Assembly (NCBI RefSeq): GCF_001506165.1
Contig: NZ_CP011427.1
Span: forward strand, 3,844,001-3,908,000
Length of the DNA: 64,000 nucleotides
Origin: Pantoea vagans
GTDB taxonomy: Bacteria > Pseudomonadota > Gammaproteobacteria > Enterobacterales > Enterobacteriaceae
Reading direction: 5' to 3'
Part shown: positions 27,911 through 37,650 of the stretch, piece by piece
How the letters are laid out: each line of letters opens with the position of its first letter
How positions within the stretch are numbered: position 1 is the stretch's first letter
The notes under the pieces: model-generated
Seen by the model: the letters and a program-made list of their open reading frames with translations, nothing else
Database searches by the model: none
What the model was told of the DNA's origin: nothing
Position numbers and translations under genes: made by a program

Positions 27911-27935
27911 ATAAAAACCGCCCAGAGGGCGGTTT
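27911..27935 (-). terminator. Terminator between tatC and tatD
   Basis: On the minus strand a 9-bp stem (AAACCGCCC/GGGCGGTTT, 3-base loop) runs into TTTTTATTT. It starts 47 bases after the tatC stop and ends 13 bases before the tatD start, so tatD expression depends on read-through or on an internal promoter. Confidence 0.85.
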
Positions 27936-27981
27936 CGATTGATTCACCCGCTCGCTGACGGGAAGCCCTGCTCAAAAGACA

Positions 27982-28743
27982 TCAGGATTCAGTGTTCTGT
28001 TCCTCGTCCTCTGACGCTTTGCGACCTTTTCCCACATAGTAGCGGGAGAAGAATACGCCGACTTCAAACAGGCAGTACATCGGAATAGCGAGCAAAGTTT
28101 GCGAGAAAACATCCGGCGGTGTGAGCAACATTCCAACCACGAATGCGCCAACCAGCATATAAGGACGTTTCTTTTTCAAATCTTCCGGTGAGGTAATACC
28201 CGTCCAGCAAAGCAGCACAATCGCAATCGGGACTTCAAACGCCACGCCAAACGCCATGAAAATGGTCATAACGAAGTCGAGGTAGTTGGTGATATCGGTC
28301 GCGATAGTCACACCTTGCGGTGCGGTCTTGGCAAAGAAGCCAAACGCCAGCGGGAAGACGATGAAGTAGGCAAAGGCCACACCCACGTAGAACAGCAGCG
28401 TACTGGAGAACAGCAACGGCATGACCAGCTTACGTTCATGGCGATACAGCGCAGGCGCCACAAATGCCCATACCTGATAAAGGATCACCGGCACGGCAAG
28501 AAAGACCGAAACAATGATGGTGAGCTTTATCGGAGTAAAGAACGGTGATGCCACATCGGTGGCGATCATACTGGCACCGGCCGGCATTTGGCTGATCAGC
28601 GGTGATGCCACCAAGTGGTAGATGTCGTTAGCGAAGTAGACCAGGCACAAAAAGATAGCAAACACCGCAATAATGCAGTTCAACAAACGCTTACGCAGCT
28701 CAATCAGGTGGCTGATGAGCGGTTGGGTATCTTCAACGGCCAT
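27982..28743 (-). CDS. tatC: Sec-independent protein translocase subunit TatC
   Basis: The 253-residue, six-helix inner-membrane protein is the receptor for twin-arginine signal peptides, with TatB. The N-terminal cytosolic [10 protein letters not shown] (about 11-20) and the first loop SPFFTPIKL are the conserved signal-peptide contacts. [14 protein letters not shown] and [22 protein letters not shown] mark helices three and five. It begins two bases after tatB ends, so the genes are coupled. It lacks nothing compared with E. coli (258 residues). Confidence 0.97.
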   Translation of the reverse strand: MAVEDTQPLISHLIELRKRLLNCIIAVFAIFLCLVYFANDIYHLVASPLISQMPAGASMIATDVASPFFTPIKLTIIVSVFLAVPVILYQVWAFVAPALYRHERKLVMPLLFSSTLLFYVGVAFAYFIVFPLAFGFFAKTAPQGVTIATDITNYLDFVMTIFMAFGVAFEVPIAIVLLCWTGITSPEDLKKKRPYMLVGAFVVGMLLTPPDVFSQTLLAIPMYCLFEVGVFFSRYYVGKGRKASEDEEQNTES

Positions 28744-28745
28744 GT

Positions 28746-29276
28746 TTATCGTTCATCTTTTACGGTGGGTGTCGGCGTCGTATTGTGCGGAGCACTGGCG
28801 GGTGCCGCTGTCTCCGCTGGCGCCGTTGTCACAGGTTGAGGTGCCTGCGCCGGTGCACTGGCCTGCTGCTCTGCGGATGCCGGGGTCACCCCAGGTTGAG
28901 GAGAGGTAGCAGGTTGCGCGGCAACAGGCTGCGATTGATGAATGGTGTTGGCTTCATCTTCCGCTTTCTCGATATCGATACTTTGCTGCACAGAGCGTTT
29001 CATCGAGTCCGCAGTTTTACGCAGTTCTTCCATGGACTCTTTCAGCTCCGGCGACAACGAGCCGCGGCCTGCTTCTTCGACTTTTTTCAGGCTGTCCTGC
29101 AATTCCTGCAGTTTCAGCTCCTGCGCCAGTTCGTTTTGCACGTTAGCAGCCAGGGAACGAATCGCTCGAATCCAGCCCACGACGGTTTTCACCGCAACCG
29201 GTAATCGTTGTGGGCCCAGTACGATCAGCCCAATAACGAACACCAATACCAGTTCACTAAAACCAATATCGAACAC
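28746..29276 (-). CDS. tatB: Sec-independent protein translocase subunit TatB
   Basis: The 176-residue TatB has a single N-terminal membrane helix (about 3-21, [18 protein letters not shown]), the glycine-proline hinge, and an amphipathic helix running to about 65. The last 70 residues are rich in alanine, proline, glutamine and threonine and are probably disordered and poorly conserved. TatB with TatC forms the substrate-recognition complex. It starts nine bases after tatA. Confidence 0.96.
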   Translation of the reverse strand: MFDIGFSELVLVFVIGLIVLGPQRLPVAVKTVVGWIRAIRSLAANVQNELAQELKLQELQDSLKKVEEAGRGSLSPELKESMEELRKTADSMKRSVQQSIDIEKAEDEANTIHQSQPVAAQPATSPQPGVTPASAEQQASAPAQAPQPVTTAPAETAAPASAPHNTTPTPTVKDER

Positions 29277-29285
29277 AGTTAACCC

Positions 29286-29531
29286 TTACTTGTCTCGGGC
29301 GTCGTCTTTGCTCGCCGAGGTTTGCTGTTTGTCTGCCAGAGTTTTGGCGTTGAAGTCAGCGTCCTGCTCTTTCGGTTGATCCTTTTTATCGTCTTCATCG
29401 CCCATGGCTTTTTTGAAGCCACGAATGGAAGAACCTAAATCCGAACCCAGGTTGCGAAGTTTATTGGTACCGAACAGAAGTACAACAATGACGGCAATGA
29501 TTAACAATTGCCAAATACTGATACCGCCCAT
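29286..29531 (-). CDS. tatA: Sec-independent protein translocase subunit TatA
   Basis: TatA multimers form the transient passage for folded proteins. The 81-residue protein has the short N-terminal helix ([21 protein letters not shown]), the conserved [14 protein letters not shown] hinge and amphipathic helix, then a charged tail. It is the first gene of tatABC. A plausible promoter on the minus strand is TTACAT, 17 bases, AATATT, ending about 15 bases before the start, but the match is only moderate. Confidence 0.96.
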   Translation of the reverse strand: MGGISIWQLLIIAVIVVLLFGTNKLRNLGSDLGSSIRGFKKAMGDEDDKKDQPKEQDADFNAKTLADKQQTSASKDDARDK

Positions 29532-29580
29532 GAGATATGCCTCTAATATTCTGTGAAAAACTATTGAATGTAACGCACAG

Positions 29581-29604
29581 AAAGCCCGTATGAATTCGGG
29601 CTTT
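29581..29604 (-). terminator. Hairpin after ubiB
   Basis: An 8-bp stem (AAAGCCCG/CGGGCTTT, 8-base loop) lies about 40 bases after the ubiB stop and before tatA. The minus-strand tail has only TTTCTG after it, so it may be a weak terminator separating ubiEJB from tatABC. Confidence 0.5.
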
Positions 29605-29641
29605 AGCTTGCGACATTACGCGATTTGCACCAGGCAGACAA

Positions 29642-31279
29642 TCAGTTTGTCTTACGCCAGCCGATAAGCCAGGTCACGATGCCAGCGGCCATTAAAAGCG
29701 CGGGGAAGAAATCCCAGTCAGGTCGACTTAACAGCACTGCGGTGCCACTTAATAACAGTGTAGCCCCTACCCCAAACAGATAACGTGCCTTGTGATGACG
29801 TGTGCGCTGTGCGTTCATGTCGCTCACCAGCTTATCGACACTGTGCTGCAATAATTTATGCTGACGCATGCTGTCATAGAACAATTCAGGCAGCTCTGGC
29901 AGCTTCTCGGCCCAGAAAGGCGCCTTGTCTTTGACTGCGCGCAAAATGGCCGGAATGCCAATCTGATCTTTAATCCAGTCTTCAAGAAATGGCTTAGCGG
30001 TTTTCCACAAATCCAGCTGCGGATAAAGCTGACGACCAATGCCTTCGATATACAGCAAGGTTTTTTGCAACAGCACCAGCTGGGGCTGCACTTCCATGTT
30101 GAAGCGACGTGCGGTGTTGAACAGGTTCAACAGCACGTGTCCAAATGAGATCTCTGCCAGTGGCTTCTCGAAGATCGGTTCGCACACCGTTCGGATAGCG
30201 AATTCGAAATCTTCGACATTGGTATCTGGCGGTACCCAGCCTGAATCCACATGCAATTCGGCGACTTTGCGGTAGTCACGATTGAAGAAGGCGATAAAGT
30301 TTTCTGCCAAATAACGTTTATCTTCTTTATTTAGCGAGCCGACGATGCCGCAATCAATGCCGATATATTGCGGATCTTCAGGATGGTCATAACTGACAAA
30401 GATGTTGCCCGGATGCATGTCGGCATGGAAGAAGCTGTCGCGGAAAACCTGGGTGAAGAACACCTGCACACCGCGTTCTGCCAGAATCTTCATATTGACG
30501 CCATGCTGCTCCAGCGCCGCCACATCGGAAATCGGGATGCCGTAAATACGCTCCATCACCATCATGGATTCGCTGCAGTAATCGGAGAAAACTTCCGGCA
30601 CATACAGCATGTGGCTCTGTTCAAAGTTTCGACGCAGCTGAATCGCATTCGCTGCTTCGCGCAGCAGATTGAGTTCATCAAGCAGCGTTTTTTCGTAATC
30701 GCGCACCACTTCAACCGGGCGCAGACGACGACCATCCGGCAACAGACGCGGCACCCAACGCGCCATGCGATAAATCAGCTTCATGTCCGCTTTGATCACC
30801 GGCAGGATGTCAGGGCGGATCACTTTGATCACCACTTCGCGACCGTTGGATTTCAACGTGGCGGTGTGCACCTGCGCAATTGAAGCGGAAGCCAGCGGCT
30901 TAATGTCAAAATCATCAAACCAGGTCTCCACCGGGCCACCAATCGAGCGCTCAATCTGCTCTTTCGCTTTTAGGCCATCAAAGGGGGCCACTCGGTCCTG
31001 CAATACCGCCAGCTCATCGGCAATCGCCGGTGGGAAAAGATCCCGGCGCGTTGAGAGCATTTGACCGAACTTGATCCACACCGGACCGAGCTGCTCCATT
31101 GCCAGACGAATGCGCACGCCCGTTGAATCATTTTTGTGTTTGTTGGGGATCCAGAAAATACAGCGTCGCCAGATTCGCAGCGGCAACGTGATGCGCATGT
31201 GGGGGATCAGTTCATCAAGACCGTAGGTCAGGAAGATCTTGATAATGAAGTATAAGCGCCGAATTTCTCCCAGCGTCAT
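29642..31279 (-). CDS. ubiB: ABC1/ADCK-family protein UbiB for ubiquinone synthesis
   Basis: UbiB is an atypical protein-kinase-like ATPase needed for ubiquinone synthesis, probably helping handle lipid intermediates with UbiJ/UbiK. At 545 residues it is normal. The family KxGQ motif is seen in [20 protein letters not shown] (about 75-94), the modified nucleotide loop in [11 protein letters not shown] (about 123-133), and [10 protein letters not shown] and IGIDCGIVG in the catalytic region. Two hydrophobic helices close the C-terminus (about 500-540). Its start overlaps the ubiJ stop by four bases. Confidence 0.97.
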   Translation of the reverse strand: MTLGEIRRLYFIIKIFLTYGLDELIPHMRITLPLRIWRRCIFWIPNKHKNDSTGVRIRLAMEQLGPVWIKFGQMLSTRRDLFPPAIADELAVLQDRVAPFDGLKAKEQIERSIGGPVETWFDDFDIKPLASASIAQVHTATLKSNGREVVIKVIRPDILPVIKADMKLIYRMARWVPRLLPDGRRLRPVEVVRDYEKTLLDELNLLREAANAIQLRRNFEQSHMLYVPEVFSDYCSESMMVMERIYGIPISDVAALEQHGVNMKILAERGVQVFFTQVFRDSFFHADMHPGNIFVSYDHPEDPQYIGIDCGIVGSLNKEDKRYLAENFIAFFNRDYRKVAELHVDSGWVPPDTNVEDFEFAIRTVCEPIFEKPLAEISFGHVLLNLFNTARRFNMEVQPQLVLLQKTLLYIEGIGRQLYPQLDLWKTAKPFLEDWIKDQIGIPAILRAVKDKAPFWAEKLPELPELFYDSMRQHKLLQHSVDKLVSDMNAQRTRHHKARYLFGVGATLLLSGTAVLLSRPDWDFFPALLMAAGIVTWLIGWRKTN

Positions 31280-31881
31280 TTCGCCTCCAGCTGTGCTAAA
31301 CGCGTTTCAAACGCATTAAGCGAACGTTCCATCGCTTCGACCTCCTCGCAGAACCAGGCAAGTTCTAATGCGCCCGGCGCGACACGCCACTCTTCAGTCA
31401 ATACCTGGCCAAGATAGTCCTGCCGACGCGTAACCTGCTTCTGCACGAATTTCAACGCATGCTGTGCAGCCTGGCTCACGCCCTGCGCTGCAATATCGCC
31501 AATCCAGGGTGCGAGATACTCTGCTGGGTCGAGTTCAGCAAGATCCATCAATGCAGAAAACTGCTGCACCACCTGCAGATCGCCTTCTACGTCCAGCTCA
31601 CCGCTGCGGATCAGGCTGGTGAGTTGCTGACGATCGCGCAGCTTCGGCAGAGTGCTCAAGCGCAGACTGACGCTGCAATCGCTGCTGTCTTGCCAGTCAC
31701 TCAGCACATCCAGCTGTGATTCGCTGAACACCAGCACCAGCGGGAAATCCAGCTCTTGCAGGCGCAGCGTTAACACTTTGCCCGCCAGACGCTGGCGCGC
31801 AGCTTTCAAACTACGATCGCGATAGAGAACACGATTGAGGGCGGTCTCAAGACCGCCGGTAATAATCGGGGTAAAAGTCAT
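31276..31881 (-). CDS. ubiJ: Ubiquinone biosynthesis accessory factor UbiJ
   Basis: The 201-residue protein has an N-terminal SCP2 lipid-binding domain (about 12-110) and a C-terminal amphipathic, partly coiled-coil part ([23 protein letters not shown]). UbiJ scaffolds the cytosolic ubiquinone-synthesis complex. It sits six bases after ubiE and overlaps ubiB. In E. coli a small RNA (EsrE) maps to the 3' part of this locus; I could not test for it here. Confidence 0.94.
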   Translation of the reverse strand: MTFTPIITGGLETALNRVLYRDRSLKAARQRLAGKVLTLRLQELDFPLVLVFSESQLDVLSDWQDSSDCSVSLRLSTLPKLRDRQQLTSLIRSGELDVEGDLQVVQQFSALMDLAELDPAEYLAPWIGDIAAQGVSQAAQHALKFVQKQVTRRQDYLGQVLTEEWRVAPGALELAWFCEEVEAMERSLNAFETRLAQLEAK

Positions 31882-31887
31882 GATTAA

Positions 31888-32646
31888 TCAGAACTTAAAG
31901 CCGCGATGCAGCGCCACAATACCGCCGGTCATGTTGAAATAGGTGGTATTTTCAAAGCCGGCATCGTTCATCATCGCTTTCAGGGTTTCCTGATCGGGAT
32001 GCATACGAATGGATTCTGCCAGGTAGCGATAGCTTTCCGCATCCTGCGCCACCAGTTGGCCGATACGCGGCAAAATGTGGAATGAATAGGTATCGTAGGC
32101 TTTGCTCAGCGGTTCCAGCACCGGTTTAGAGAACTCCAGCACCAGCAGACGACCACCCGGCTTCAGCACGCGGAACATCGATGCCAGCGCCTTCTCTTTT
32201 TCGGTGACGTTACGCAGGCCGAACGAGATGGTGATGCAATCGAAATAGTTATCCGGGAACGGCAATGCTTCAGCGTTAGCCTGCACATAGCTGACGTTGC
32301 CTGACACGCCCATGTTGCGCAACTTCTCACGGCCCATTTTCAGCATCGAGCTGTTGATGTCCGCTAACACCACCTGACCGGTTTCACCCACCAGGCGGGA
32401 GAATTTCGCCGTTAAATCACCGGTGCCACCGGCCAGATCCAATACACGTTGACCACGGCGCACGCCGCTGCTGTCAATCGTAAAACGCTTCCAGACACGA
32501 TGGATGCCAAACGACATCAGATCGTTCATCAGGTCATATTTTGCCGCTACGGAATGAAACACGTCCGCGACTTTATCGGCCTTTTCGCTTTTCGCGACGG
32601 TCTTAAAGCCAAAATGAGTAGTTTCCTGCTGTGATTCATCTGCCAT
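31888..32646 (-). CDS. ubiE: Ubiquinone/menaquinone C-methyltransferase UbiE
   Basis: UbiE transfers a methyl group from S-adenosylmethionine to the quinone ring of demethylmenaquinone and of 2-octaprenyl-6-methoxybenzoquinol. Motif [13 protein letters not shown] is at about 67-78, with LADIN for the acidic ribose contact and [25 protein letters not shown] for motif II. I place the start at 32646 ([14 protein letters not shown], 252 residues); an in-frame ATG eight codons earlier lacks similarity. It heads the ubiE-ubiJ-ubiB operon. Confidence 0.97.
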   Translation of the reverse strand: MADESQQETTHFGFKTVAKSEKADKVADVFHSVAAKYDLMNDLMSFGIHRVWKRFTIDSSGVRRGQRVLDLAGGTGDLTAKFSRLVGETGQVVLADINSSMLKMGREKLRNMGVSGNVSYVQANAEALPFPDNYFDCITISFGLRNVTEKEKALASMFRVLKPGGRLLVLEFSKPVLEPLSKAYDTYSFHILPRIGQLVAQDAESYRYLAESIRMHPDQETLKAMMNDAGFENTTYFNMTGGIVALHRGFKF

Positions 32647-32721
32647 CGGGTTTACCTGTTCCACAAACAATTCTTGCCGAAGTGTATCAGAGTCACGCTA
32701 CGCGAGCACGTGACCACCGTG

Positions 32722-34233
32722 CTATTCGTTGATGCGGCGCAGCGAAGCAGGTGAAGAATCTGCTGGCTTTTCATCGGGCTCACTGTCATCGGCCCAATCC
32801 TCGTCCGCCTCCTCCGGCTGCGCTTGCTCTACCAACTGAGGATTAATCGGCCGTTTGATCTCCACGCCGAGCGATCGGAAAGCCTCACTTTGCGCAATCA
32901 GGTTACCGCGCCCTTCCGCCAGCTTCTTCATCGCCTGCTGGTAACTTTGCTGGGCTTTATCGAGGTTGTGACCAATGCCACTCATATCATCCACAAACAG
33001 TCGCATCTTGTCGTACAGCCGCGCAGCGCGGTCGGCGATACGTTGGGCGTTACGGCTCTGATGCTCATAACGCCACAAGTTGTTGATGGTACGCAGCGCC
33101 ACCAGCAAGGTTGTTGGGCTGACTAACATGATGTTTTGCTGCAGAGCTTCGCTGATCAGCTCTGGCTGGCGATCGATCGCTAACAAGAACGCCGGCTCAA
33201 CCGGAATAAACATCAACACATAATCCAGAGAGCGTAAACCGGGCAATTGTTGATAATCTTTTCGCCCCAGCAAGCGGATATGACCACGCATGGCGCTGAC
33301 GTGTTCCTGAATGGCCTGCTCGCGCGTGGCTTCATCTTCCGCGTTGAAATAGCGTTCATAGGCGATCAACGTCATCTTGGCATCAATCACCACATCCTTG
33401 CCCTGTGGCAGCCGCACGATGACATCCGGTTGCATCCTGCCCTGCTGCTCCAGCTGCACGCTGACCTGCGACTCATACTCGTGGCCTTCACGCAGCCCTG
33501 AGGCTTCCAGTACCCGAGCCAATACCACTTCGCCCCAGTTACCCTGAATTTTGTTATCGCCTTTTAATGCTTTGGTCAGGTTCACCGCTTCCTGTGCCAT
33601 CTGCACATTCAGCTGCTGTAACTGACGGATTTCATGCGCCAGCGTATGACGTTCACGCGCTTCCTGGCCAAAGCTGTCATGTACCTGACGCCGAAAACCA
33701 TCCAGCTGTTCGCGCAGCGGGCCAATCAGGCTGTTGAGGCTTTGGCGATTTTGCTCATCAACGCGACGCCCGCTGTTTTCAAAAATGCGATTGGCGAGAT
33801 TTTCAAACTGAGCGCTGAGACGCTGCTCGCTGTTGGTCAGCAAGCGCTGCTTCTCCTCCGCGCCATAGCGCGTCTCTTCCAGACGTATAGTGACTTCGCG
33901 CAATTCTGCTTCCTGCGCACTGTTCACTTCCAGCTGATTACGCAACTCCCGGCTAAGCTGCTCGCTTTCACCGCGCCAGTAATCAAGCTGTTGCAGTCTT
34001 TCCTGTGCTCCGCTGAGCGCACCGTGCAGTTGGCGCAACTCTTGTTCGCGCTGCTGGATTTGCTGCTGCAGATACTCATGCTGTTGCTGCTGACGCTGCT
34101 GCGCCTCTTCCAGCAGGCGCCGCTCGGTGGTGAAGCTGGCGTGCTGTTGACCAGCGCGCAATTGGGCCAGTATCCAGCCAATGCCCAATCCGGCCAGCGC
34201 CAGCGCGCCGCTGATGATAAGTTGCTGATCCAT
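32722..34233 (-). CDS. rmuC: DNA recombination protein RmuC
   Basis: RmuC limits inversions at short inverted repeats; its biochemical activity is not settled. The 503-residue protein has an N-terminal membrane helix (about 5-25), a long glutamine-rich coiled coil (about 30-160), and the RmuC nuclease-like domain (about 210-430) with KVIQGNWGEV-like NKIQGNWGEVVLARVLEASG and DVVIDAKMTLIAYERYF. The C-terminal tail is acidic and variable. It is somewhat longer than E. coli RmuC (475). Confidence 0.95.
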   Translation of the reverse strand: MDQQLIISGALALAGLGIGWILAQLRAGQQHASFTTERRLLEEAQQRQQQQHEYLQQQIQQREQELRQLHGALSGAQERLQQLDYWRGESEQLSRELRNQLEVNSAQEAELREVTIRLEETRYGAEEKQRLLTNSEQRLSAQFENLANRIFENSGRRVDEQNRQSLNSLIGPLREQLDGFRRQVHDSFGQEARERHTLAHEIRQLQQLNVQMAQEAVNLTKALKGDNKIQGNWGEVVLARVLEASGLREGHEYESQVSVQLEQQGRMQPDVIVRLPQGKDVVIDAKMTLIAYERYFNAEDEATREQAIQEHVSAMRGHIRLLGRKDYQQLPGLRSLDYVLMFIPVEPAFLLAIDRQPELISEALQQNIMLVSPTTLLVALRTINNLWRYEHQSRNAQRIADRAARLYDKMRLFVDDMSGIGHNLDKAQQSYQQAMKKLAEGRGNLIAQSEAFRSLGVEIKRPINPQLVEQAQPEEADEDWADDSEPDEKPADSSPASLRRINE

Positions 34234-34349
34234 AATTCCCCCGCGGATCGATTCGCTGGGGGAAAAGGTAAAATGCTACTGTATAAATGTCCAGACCGAT
34301 TTACGCCTTCGGTTTCGAGTCGCAGGCGCGTTGGTTTGATTGACTGGCT

Positions 34350-35630
34350 TCAGTCACTGACTGGCAGTGCTTTTACCGTCAATTCCCCCGCTTTCCATGC
34401 ATCAATCAGGAAAAATGGCATTGGCAGCATCCATTCGCTGTCTTTGACCTTGGCGGGATAGCGCCAGCTTTGCCCATCACAGGTCAGCTCAATCTGCTGC
34501 CAGCCGTCGGTCACGTTTTCGACTTTACCCGCCATGCTGGAAAATCCGGCATTACTGCCAACATGGAAGCGGTCGGTCTGCCAGCGAATCGGCGGATGCG
34601 CGGGCCATGCCTGTGCATGATGAAACTGGAACAAATCATCATGATTCAACACACTTTCTCGTACCGTCGGCCACAGCGCCACTTTGAGGAAGTACTGATC
34701 GGTGAAACGTTCACTGCCGCTGTACTGCACAATAAAATCCCGCATCTGCTGCTCAACGTTGTGGAACACGCCGTGACAGCCGCCCCACATCCCCGCCAGC
34801 AAAAGTTCGGTATGGGTGAAATAGTCGCGCATATGGTGGAACCAGTAAGGCGAGGCAAGCCAGGCATCCACTGCCGCTACTTCACGTTCAGAGAGCAAAG
34901 AGTCCGCGTCACGCACGATATAGCGTTTGACGCTGGGGTCATCCATTACCAGGAAGCGCCATAGCGTCGGGAAAATGGTTTTCTCGTGCGACATATCCAC
35001 CAGCTGGGTATTGGGCTGCTTCAGACGCTGCCAGACATGCGGCGGCACGCTATCGTCGAGATAAACCCGGCAGATCCAGCTGGGATACAGCTCGCGGGCG
35101 ACGTCGATATTTTTGATCAGCGTTTCGCAATAGCGCGGCTGCCCACCATACAGGCTGAAAGAGATGATGTTTTCGTTGGGACTGCCAGGATTATACGGCG
35201 GTGGTGTTCCCACAGGAAAAGCCACCTTGTTGCCCTGGCGGAAAATCGCATCTGATTTTTCCAGCGATTCCCGGCCATAACGGGCCACTTCTTCCGGTTT
35301 TCCCAGCCATCCACACACTTCAGTTAAGCCATCGAGCCAGGTTTCAGAAGCCTGCGCACGCTGCGCGGCTGGCGCCTGGTAGATTTTTTGATAGGTCTTG
35401 TAGGATTTTTTGTAATCCCCGATCCGCATCAGCGTTAGTGCATAGTCGCTCAGCACCTGCATGTTGTGGGGCATGACGCGCAGCACTTCTTCACAGCACC
35501 GGCATGCAACGGGAAAATCAGAGGCCGCCATGGCCTGACGAAAACGCGCTGCAACACCTTCAATACGTGATTGCGCCGCAGCGGCAGGGTTTACCAGGGC
35601 AGGACGAGGAGCAGAAACCGTTTTGCGCAT
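34350..35630 (-). CDS. TPR protein with a glycosyltransferase-like C-terminal domain, function unknown
   Basis: I do not recognise a named gene. The 426-residue protein starts with a basic, proline/alanine-rich stretch and a helical TPR-like part (about 24-120, with the repeat-like CCEEVLRVMPHNMQVLSDYA). From about 155 an alpha/beta domain follows with NIISFSLYGGQPRYC, the DXD-type sequence RDADS at 240-244, HHMRDY at 265-270, AGMWGG at 279-284 and TDQYFL at 310-315. These resemble nucleotide-sugar-dependent glycosyltransferases. No signal peptide or membrane helix is seen. It is inserted between udp and rmuC, which are neighbours in E. coli, and has about 100-base gaps on each side, so it is probably its own transcription unit. 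Confidence 0.7.
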   Translation of the reverse strand: MRKTVSAPRPALVNPAAAAQSRIEGVAARFRQAMAASDFPVACRCCEEVLRVMPHNMQVLSDYALTLMRIGDYKKSYKTYQKIYQAPAAQRAQASETWLDGLTEVCGWLGKPEEVARYGRESLEKSDAIFRQGNKVAFPVGTPPPYNPGSPNENIISFSLYGGQPRYCETLIKNIDVARELYPSWICRVYLDDSVPPHVWQRLKQPNTQLVDMSHEKTIFPTLWRFLVMDDPSVKRYIVRDADSLLSEREVAAVDAWLASPYWFHHMRDYFTHTELLLAGMWGGCHGVFHNVEQQMRDFIVQYSGSERFTDQYFLKVALWPTVRESVLNHDDLFQFHHAQAWPAHPPIRWQTDRFHVGSNAGFSSMAGKVENVTDGWQQIELTCDGQSWRYPAKVKDSEWMLPMPFFLIDAWKAGELTVKALPVSD

Positions 35631-35728
35631 AGTTTGTTCTCAGAATCAGCTGAAATTGTGCGCAATTTAATCAGGCAATTGCTGAGATCCCTATAAGTCC
35701 GGTCTCGAATCATCCTTTGCCTTGCGCA

Positions 35729-36490
35729 CTAAATTAAGCGACGCGCTGCTTCAACTACAATCTTCACCGCATCACTTTCGGTCTGTTTCATGGTCGCCGC
35801 ATCCGGGATCTCTTTTTGCGTACGGTTAACGATGACACCCGCCACCATGCCCGCTCTCAGCCCCTGACTGGCGCACATGGTTAACAGTGTAGCGGATTCC
35901 ATCTCATAGTTGAGCACGCCCATTTGCTGCCACTCTTGCATTGAGCCCTGGAAGCGATTCACCACACGTCCTGAGAAGGTATCGTAGCGTTCCTGGCCCG
36001 GATAGAAGGTGTCGGAAGAAGCGGTAATACCGATGTGCGTTTTAGCGCCACAGGCTTCTGCTGCAGCCACCAGCGCGGTGGTACAGGTGAAATCTGCCAC
36101 CGCCGGGAATTCCATCGGCGCGAAGTGCAAGCTGGCCCCGTCAAGACGCACTGAAGCAGTGGTAACCAACACATCACCGACGTTGATATTCGGCTGGATC
36201 GCACCGGTGGTGCCGACGCGTAAGAAAGTACGCACCCCCAACTGCGCCAACTCTTCCACCGCGATAGAGGTGGACGGACCGCCAATGCCGGTTGAGCACA
36301 CCACCACAGGCTTGCCATCCACTTCCGCCAGGTAAGTGGTGAATTCACGGTGCGAGGCGAGGTGCTGTGGGTTATCCATCAGCGCTGCGATTTTTTTCAC
36401 GCGCTCTGGATCGCCGGGAACGATAGCCAATGTGGCTCCTTTCAGATCGGCTTTAGTGATACCAAGGTGAAAAACGTCAGACTGGGCCAT
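35729..36490 (-). CDS. udp: Uridine phosphorylase
   Basis: Udp splits uridine with phosphate to uracil and ribose-1-phosphate for salvage or carbon use. With ATG 36490 ([16 protein letters not shown]) it is 253 residues as in E. coli. Phosphate and nucleoside contacts are seen in [35 protein letters not shown] and [13 protein letters not shown]. Two CRP sites upstream copy the E. coli spacing, so control by cAMP-CRP together with CytR is likely. Confidence 0.97.
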   Translation of the reverse strand: MAQSDVFHLGITKADLKGATLAIVPGDPERVKKIAALMDNPQHLASHREFTTYLAEVDGKPVVVCSTGIGGPSTSIAVEELAQLGVRTFLRVGTTGAIQPNINVGDVLVTTASVRLDGASLHFAPMEFPAVADFTCTTALVAAAEACGAKTHIGITASSDTFYPGQERYDTFSGRVVNRFQGSMQEWQQMGVLNYEMESATLLTMCASQGLRAGMVAGVIVNRTQKEIPDAATMKQTESDAVKIVVEAARRLI

Positions 36491-36524
36491 AACAGACTCC
36501 TGATAGAGAGAGGATATGCGCGCC

Positions 36525-36567
36525 ACTCTACGTCAGCGAGTGGCATAAATATGTGACTAATTTCACT
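36525..36567 (-). promoter_or_regulatory. udp promoter with proximal CRP site
   Basis: TGTGACTAATTTCACT (36552-36567) is a CRP site whose centre lies 41.5 bases before a start point predicted from the -10 hexamer TAGAGT (minus strand, 36530-36525). This is a class II arrangement. The promoter is about 30 bases before the udp start. Confidence 0.75.
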
Positions 36568-36603
36568 ATAAATTATGAAAGTTACATTATCAGAAAATAA
36601 TAA

Positions 36604-36619
36604 TGTGATATGCATCACA
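36604..36619. promoter_or_regulatory. Distal CRP site of udp
   Basis: TGTGATATGCATCACA is a perfect TGTGA-N6-TCACA CRP consensus. Its centre is exactly 52 bases from the proximal site, placing the pair at about -41.5 and -93.5, the layout known for E. coli udp where CytR binds between the two CRP dimers. It could also influence the divergent gene ysgA. Confidence 0.88.
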
Positions 36620-36776
36620 CATTAGCAGTTGGCAATTCTGAATTGCTACAAGCGGTGCTGTGTTCGTTCGGTTGGCAGTGTTAATAGAGAAGAAGAACAC
36701 ATCAACCCTACATCAGCCTGGCTCCTGAAGCAGGCTATAGTTACGTGATTGCGCATTTGCTAGCACGGAGAGAACA

Positions 36777-37613
36777 ATGAAAACCGAAGACAATATGGCA
36801 CAAAAATCTGCCGCCGGTGGTTTCGCCCCTGCGGTTCAGCCCATCGCAAGCAGTACGATTACTACCTCCAGTGACACGATTCACAGCGGTGAGACATCGG
36901 TGCCGAGCCAGGGCGAAAATCTTCCGGCTTATTACGCGCGCCCGAAAGTGTATGAGGGGACGCTACCGGTCGTCCTGGTGGTGCAGGAGATTTTCGGTGT
37001 GCACGAGCATATTCGCGATCTGTGCCGCCGACTGGCACTGGAAGGTTATCTGGCCGTGGCGCCGGAACTCTATTTCCGTGAAGGCGACCCAAGTGACTAC
37101 AGCGATATCCCCACCTTGTTTAAAGAGTTGGTGAGCAAAGTGCCTGATTCGCAGGTGCTGTCGGATCTTGATCATGTGGCTAACTGGGCGGCACGTCATG
37201 ATGGCGATATACGTCGCATGGCGATTACCGGTTTCTGCTGGGGTGGACGAATTAGTTGGCTGTTTGCCGCGCACAATCCGCAGGTACGTGCCGCCGCCGC
37301 CTGGTATGGACGCCTGGAAGGTGAAAAAACCCTGAAGCAGCAGAAGCATCCGATTGATGTCGCAGTGGATCTCACCGCACCGGTACTGGGTTTGTATGGC
37401 GGTAAGGATGAAAGTATCCCGCTGGAGAGCATTGATAAGATGCGTCAGGCGCTGCACGCAGCCAATGCCAAAGCAGAGATCGTGGTTTACCCAGAAGCGG
37501 GCCACGCTTTCAACGCGGATTATCGACCAAGCTATCACGCCGATTCTGCCGCCGATGGCTGGGCGCGCATGTTAGCGTGGTTTAAGCAGTATGGCGTAGC
37601 ACCCAACGCCTGA
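36777..37613 (+). CDS. ysgA: Dienelactone hydrolase family protein YsgA
   Basis: The 278-residue alpha/beta hydrolase carries the dienelactone-hydrolase triad: C154 in TGFCWGG, D211 in YGGKDESI and H243 in AGHAFN. Family members open enol-lactones, but the physiological substrate of YsgA is not known to me. ATG 36777 has a good GGAGAG seven bases upstream; the ATG at 36795 would fit the E. coli N-terminus better but has a weak ribosome-binding site. It is divergent from udp and convergent with metE. Confidence 0.9.
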   Translation: MKTEDNMAQKSAAGGFAPAVQPIASSTITTSSDTIHSGETSVPSQGENLPAYYARPKVYEGTLPVVLVVQEIFGVHEHIRDLCRRLALEGYLAVAPELYFREGDPSDYSDIPTLFKELVSKVPDSQVLSDLDHVANWAARHDGDIRRMAITGFCWGGRISWLFAAHNPQVRAAAAWYGRLEGEKTLKQQKHPIDVAVDLTAPVLGLYGGKDESIPLESIDKMRQALHAANAKAEIVVYPEAGHAFNADYRPSYHADSAADGWARMLAWFKQYGVAPNA

Positions 37614-37620
37614 TCAGTCA

Positions 37621-37638
37621 GGGGCGCACTCGCGCCCC
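37621..37638. terminator. Hairpin between convergent ysgA and metE
   Basis: A perfect 7-bp GC stem (GGGGCGC/GCGCCCC, loop ACTC) stands in the 37-base gap between the two stop codons. It has no T run on either side, so efficient termination is uncertain. Confidence 0.45.
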
Positions 37639-37650
37639 CAAATGCCCCTG

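Noticed and set aside
32826..32840. GCTCTACCAACTGAG, identical to a tRNA D-arm (as in the thrT and thrU genes here), within rmuC
   Set aside because: It encodes the in-frame peptide LVEQA of RmuC on the minus strand and has no acceptor, anticodon or T-arm around it. I treat it as chance.
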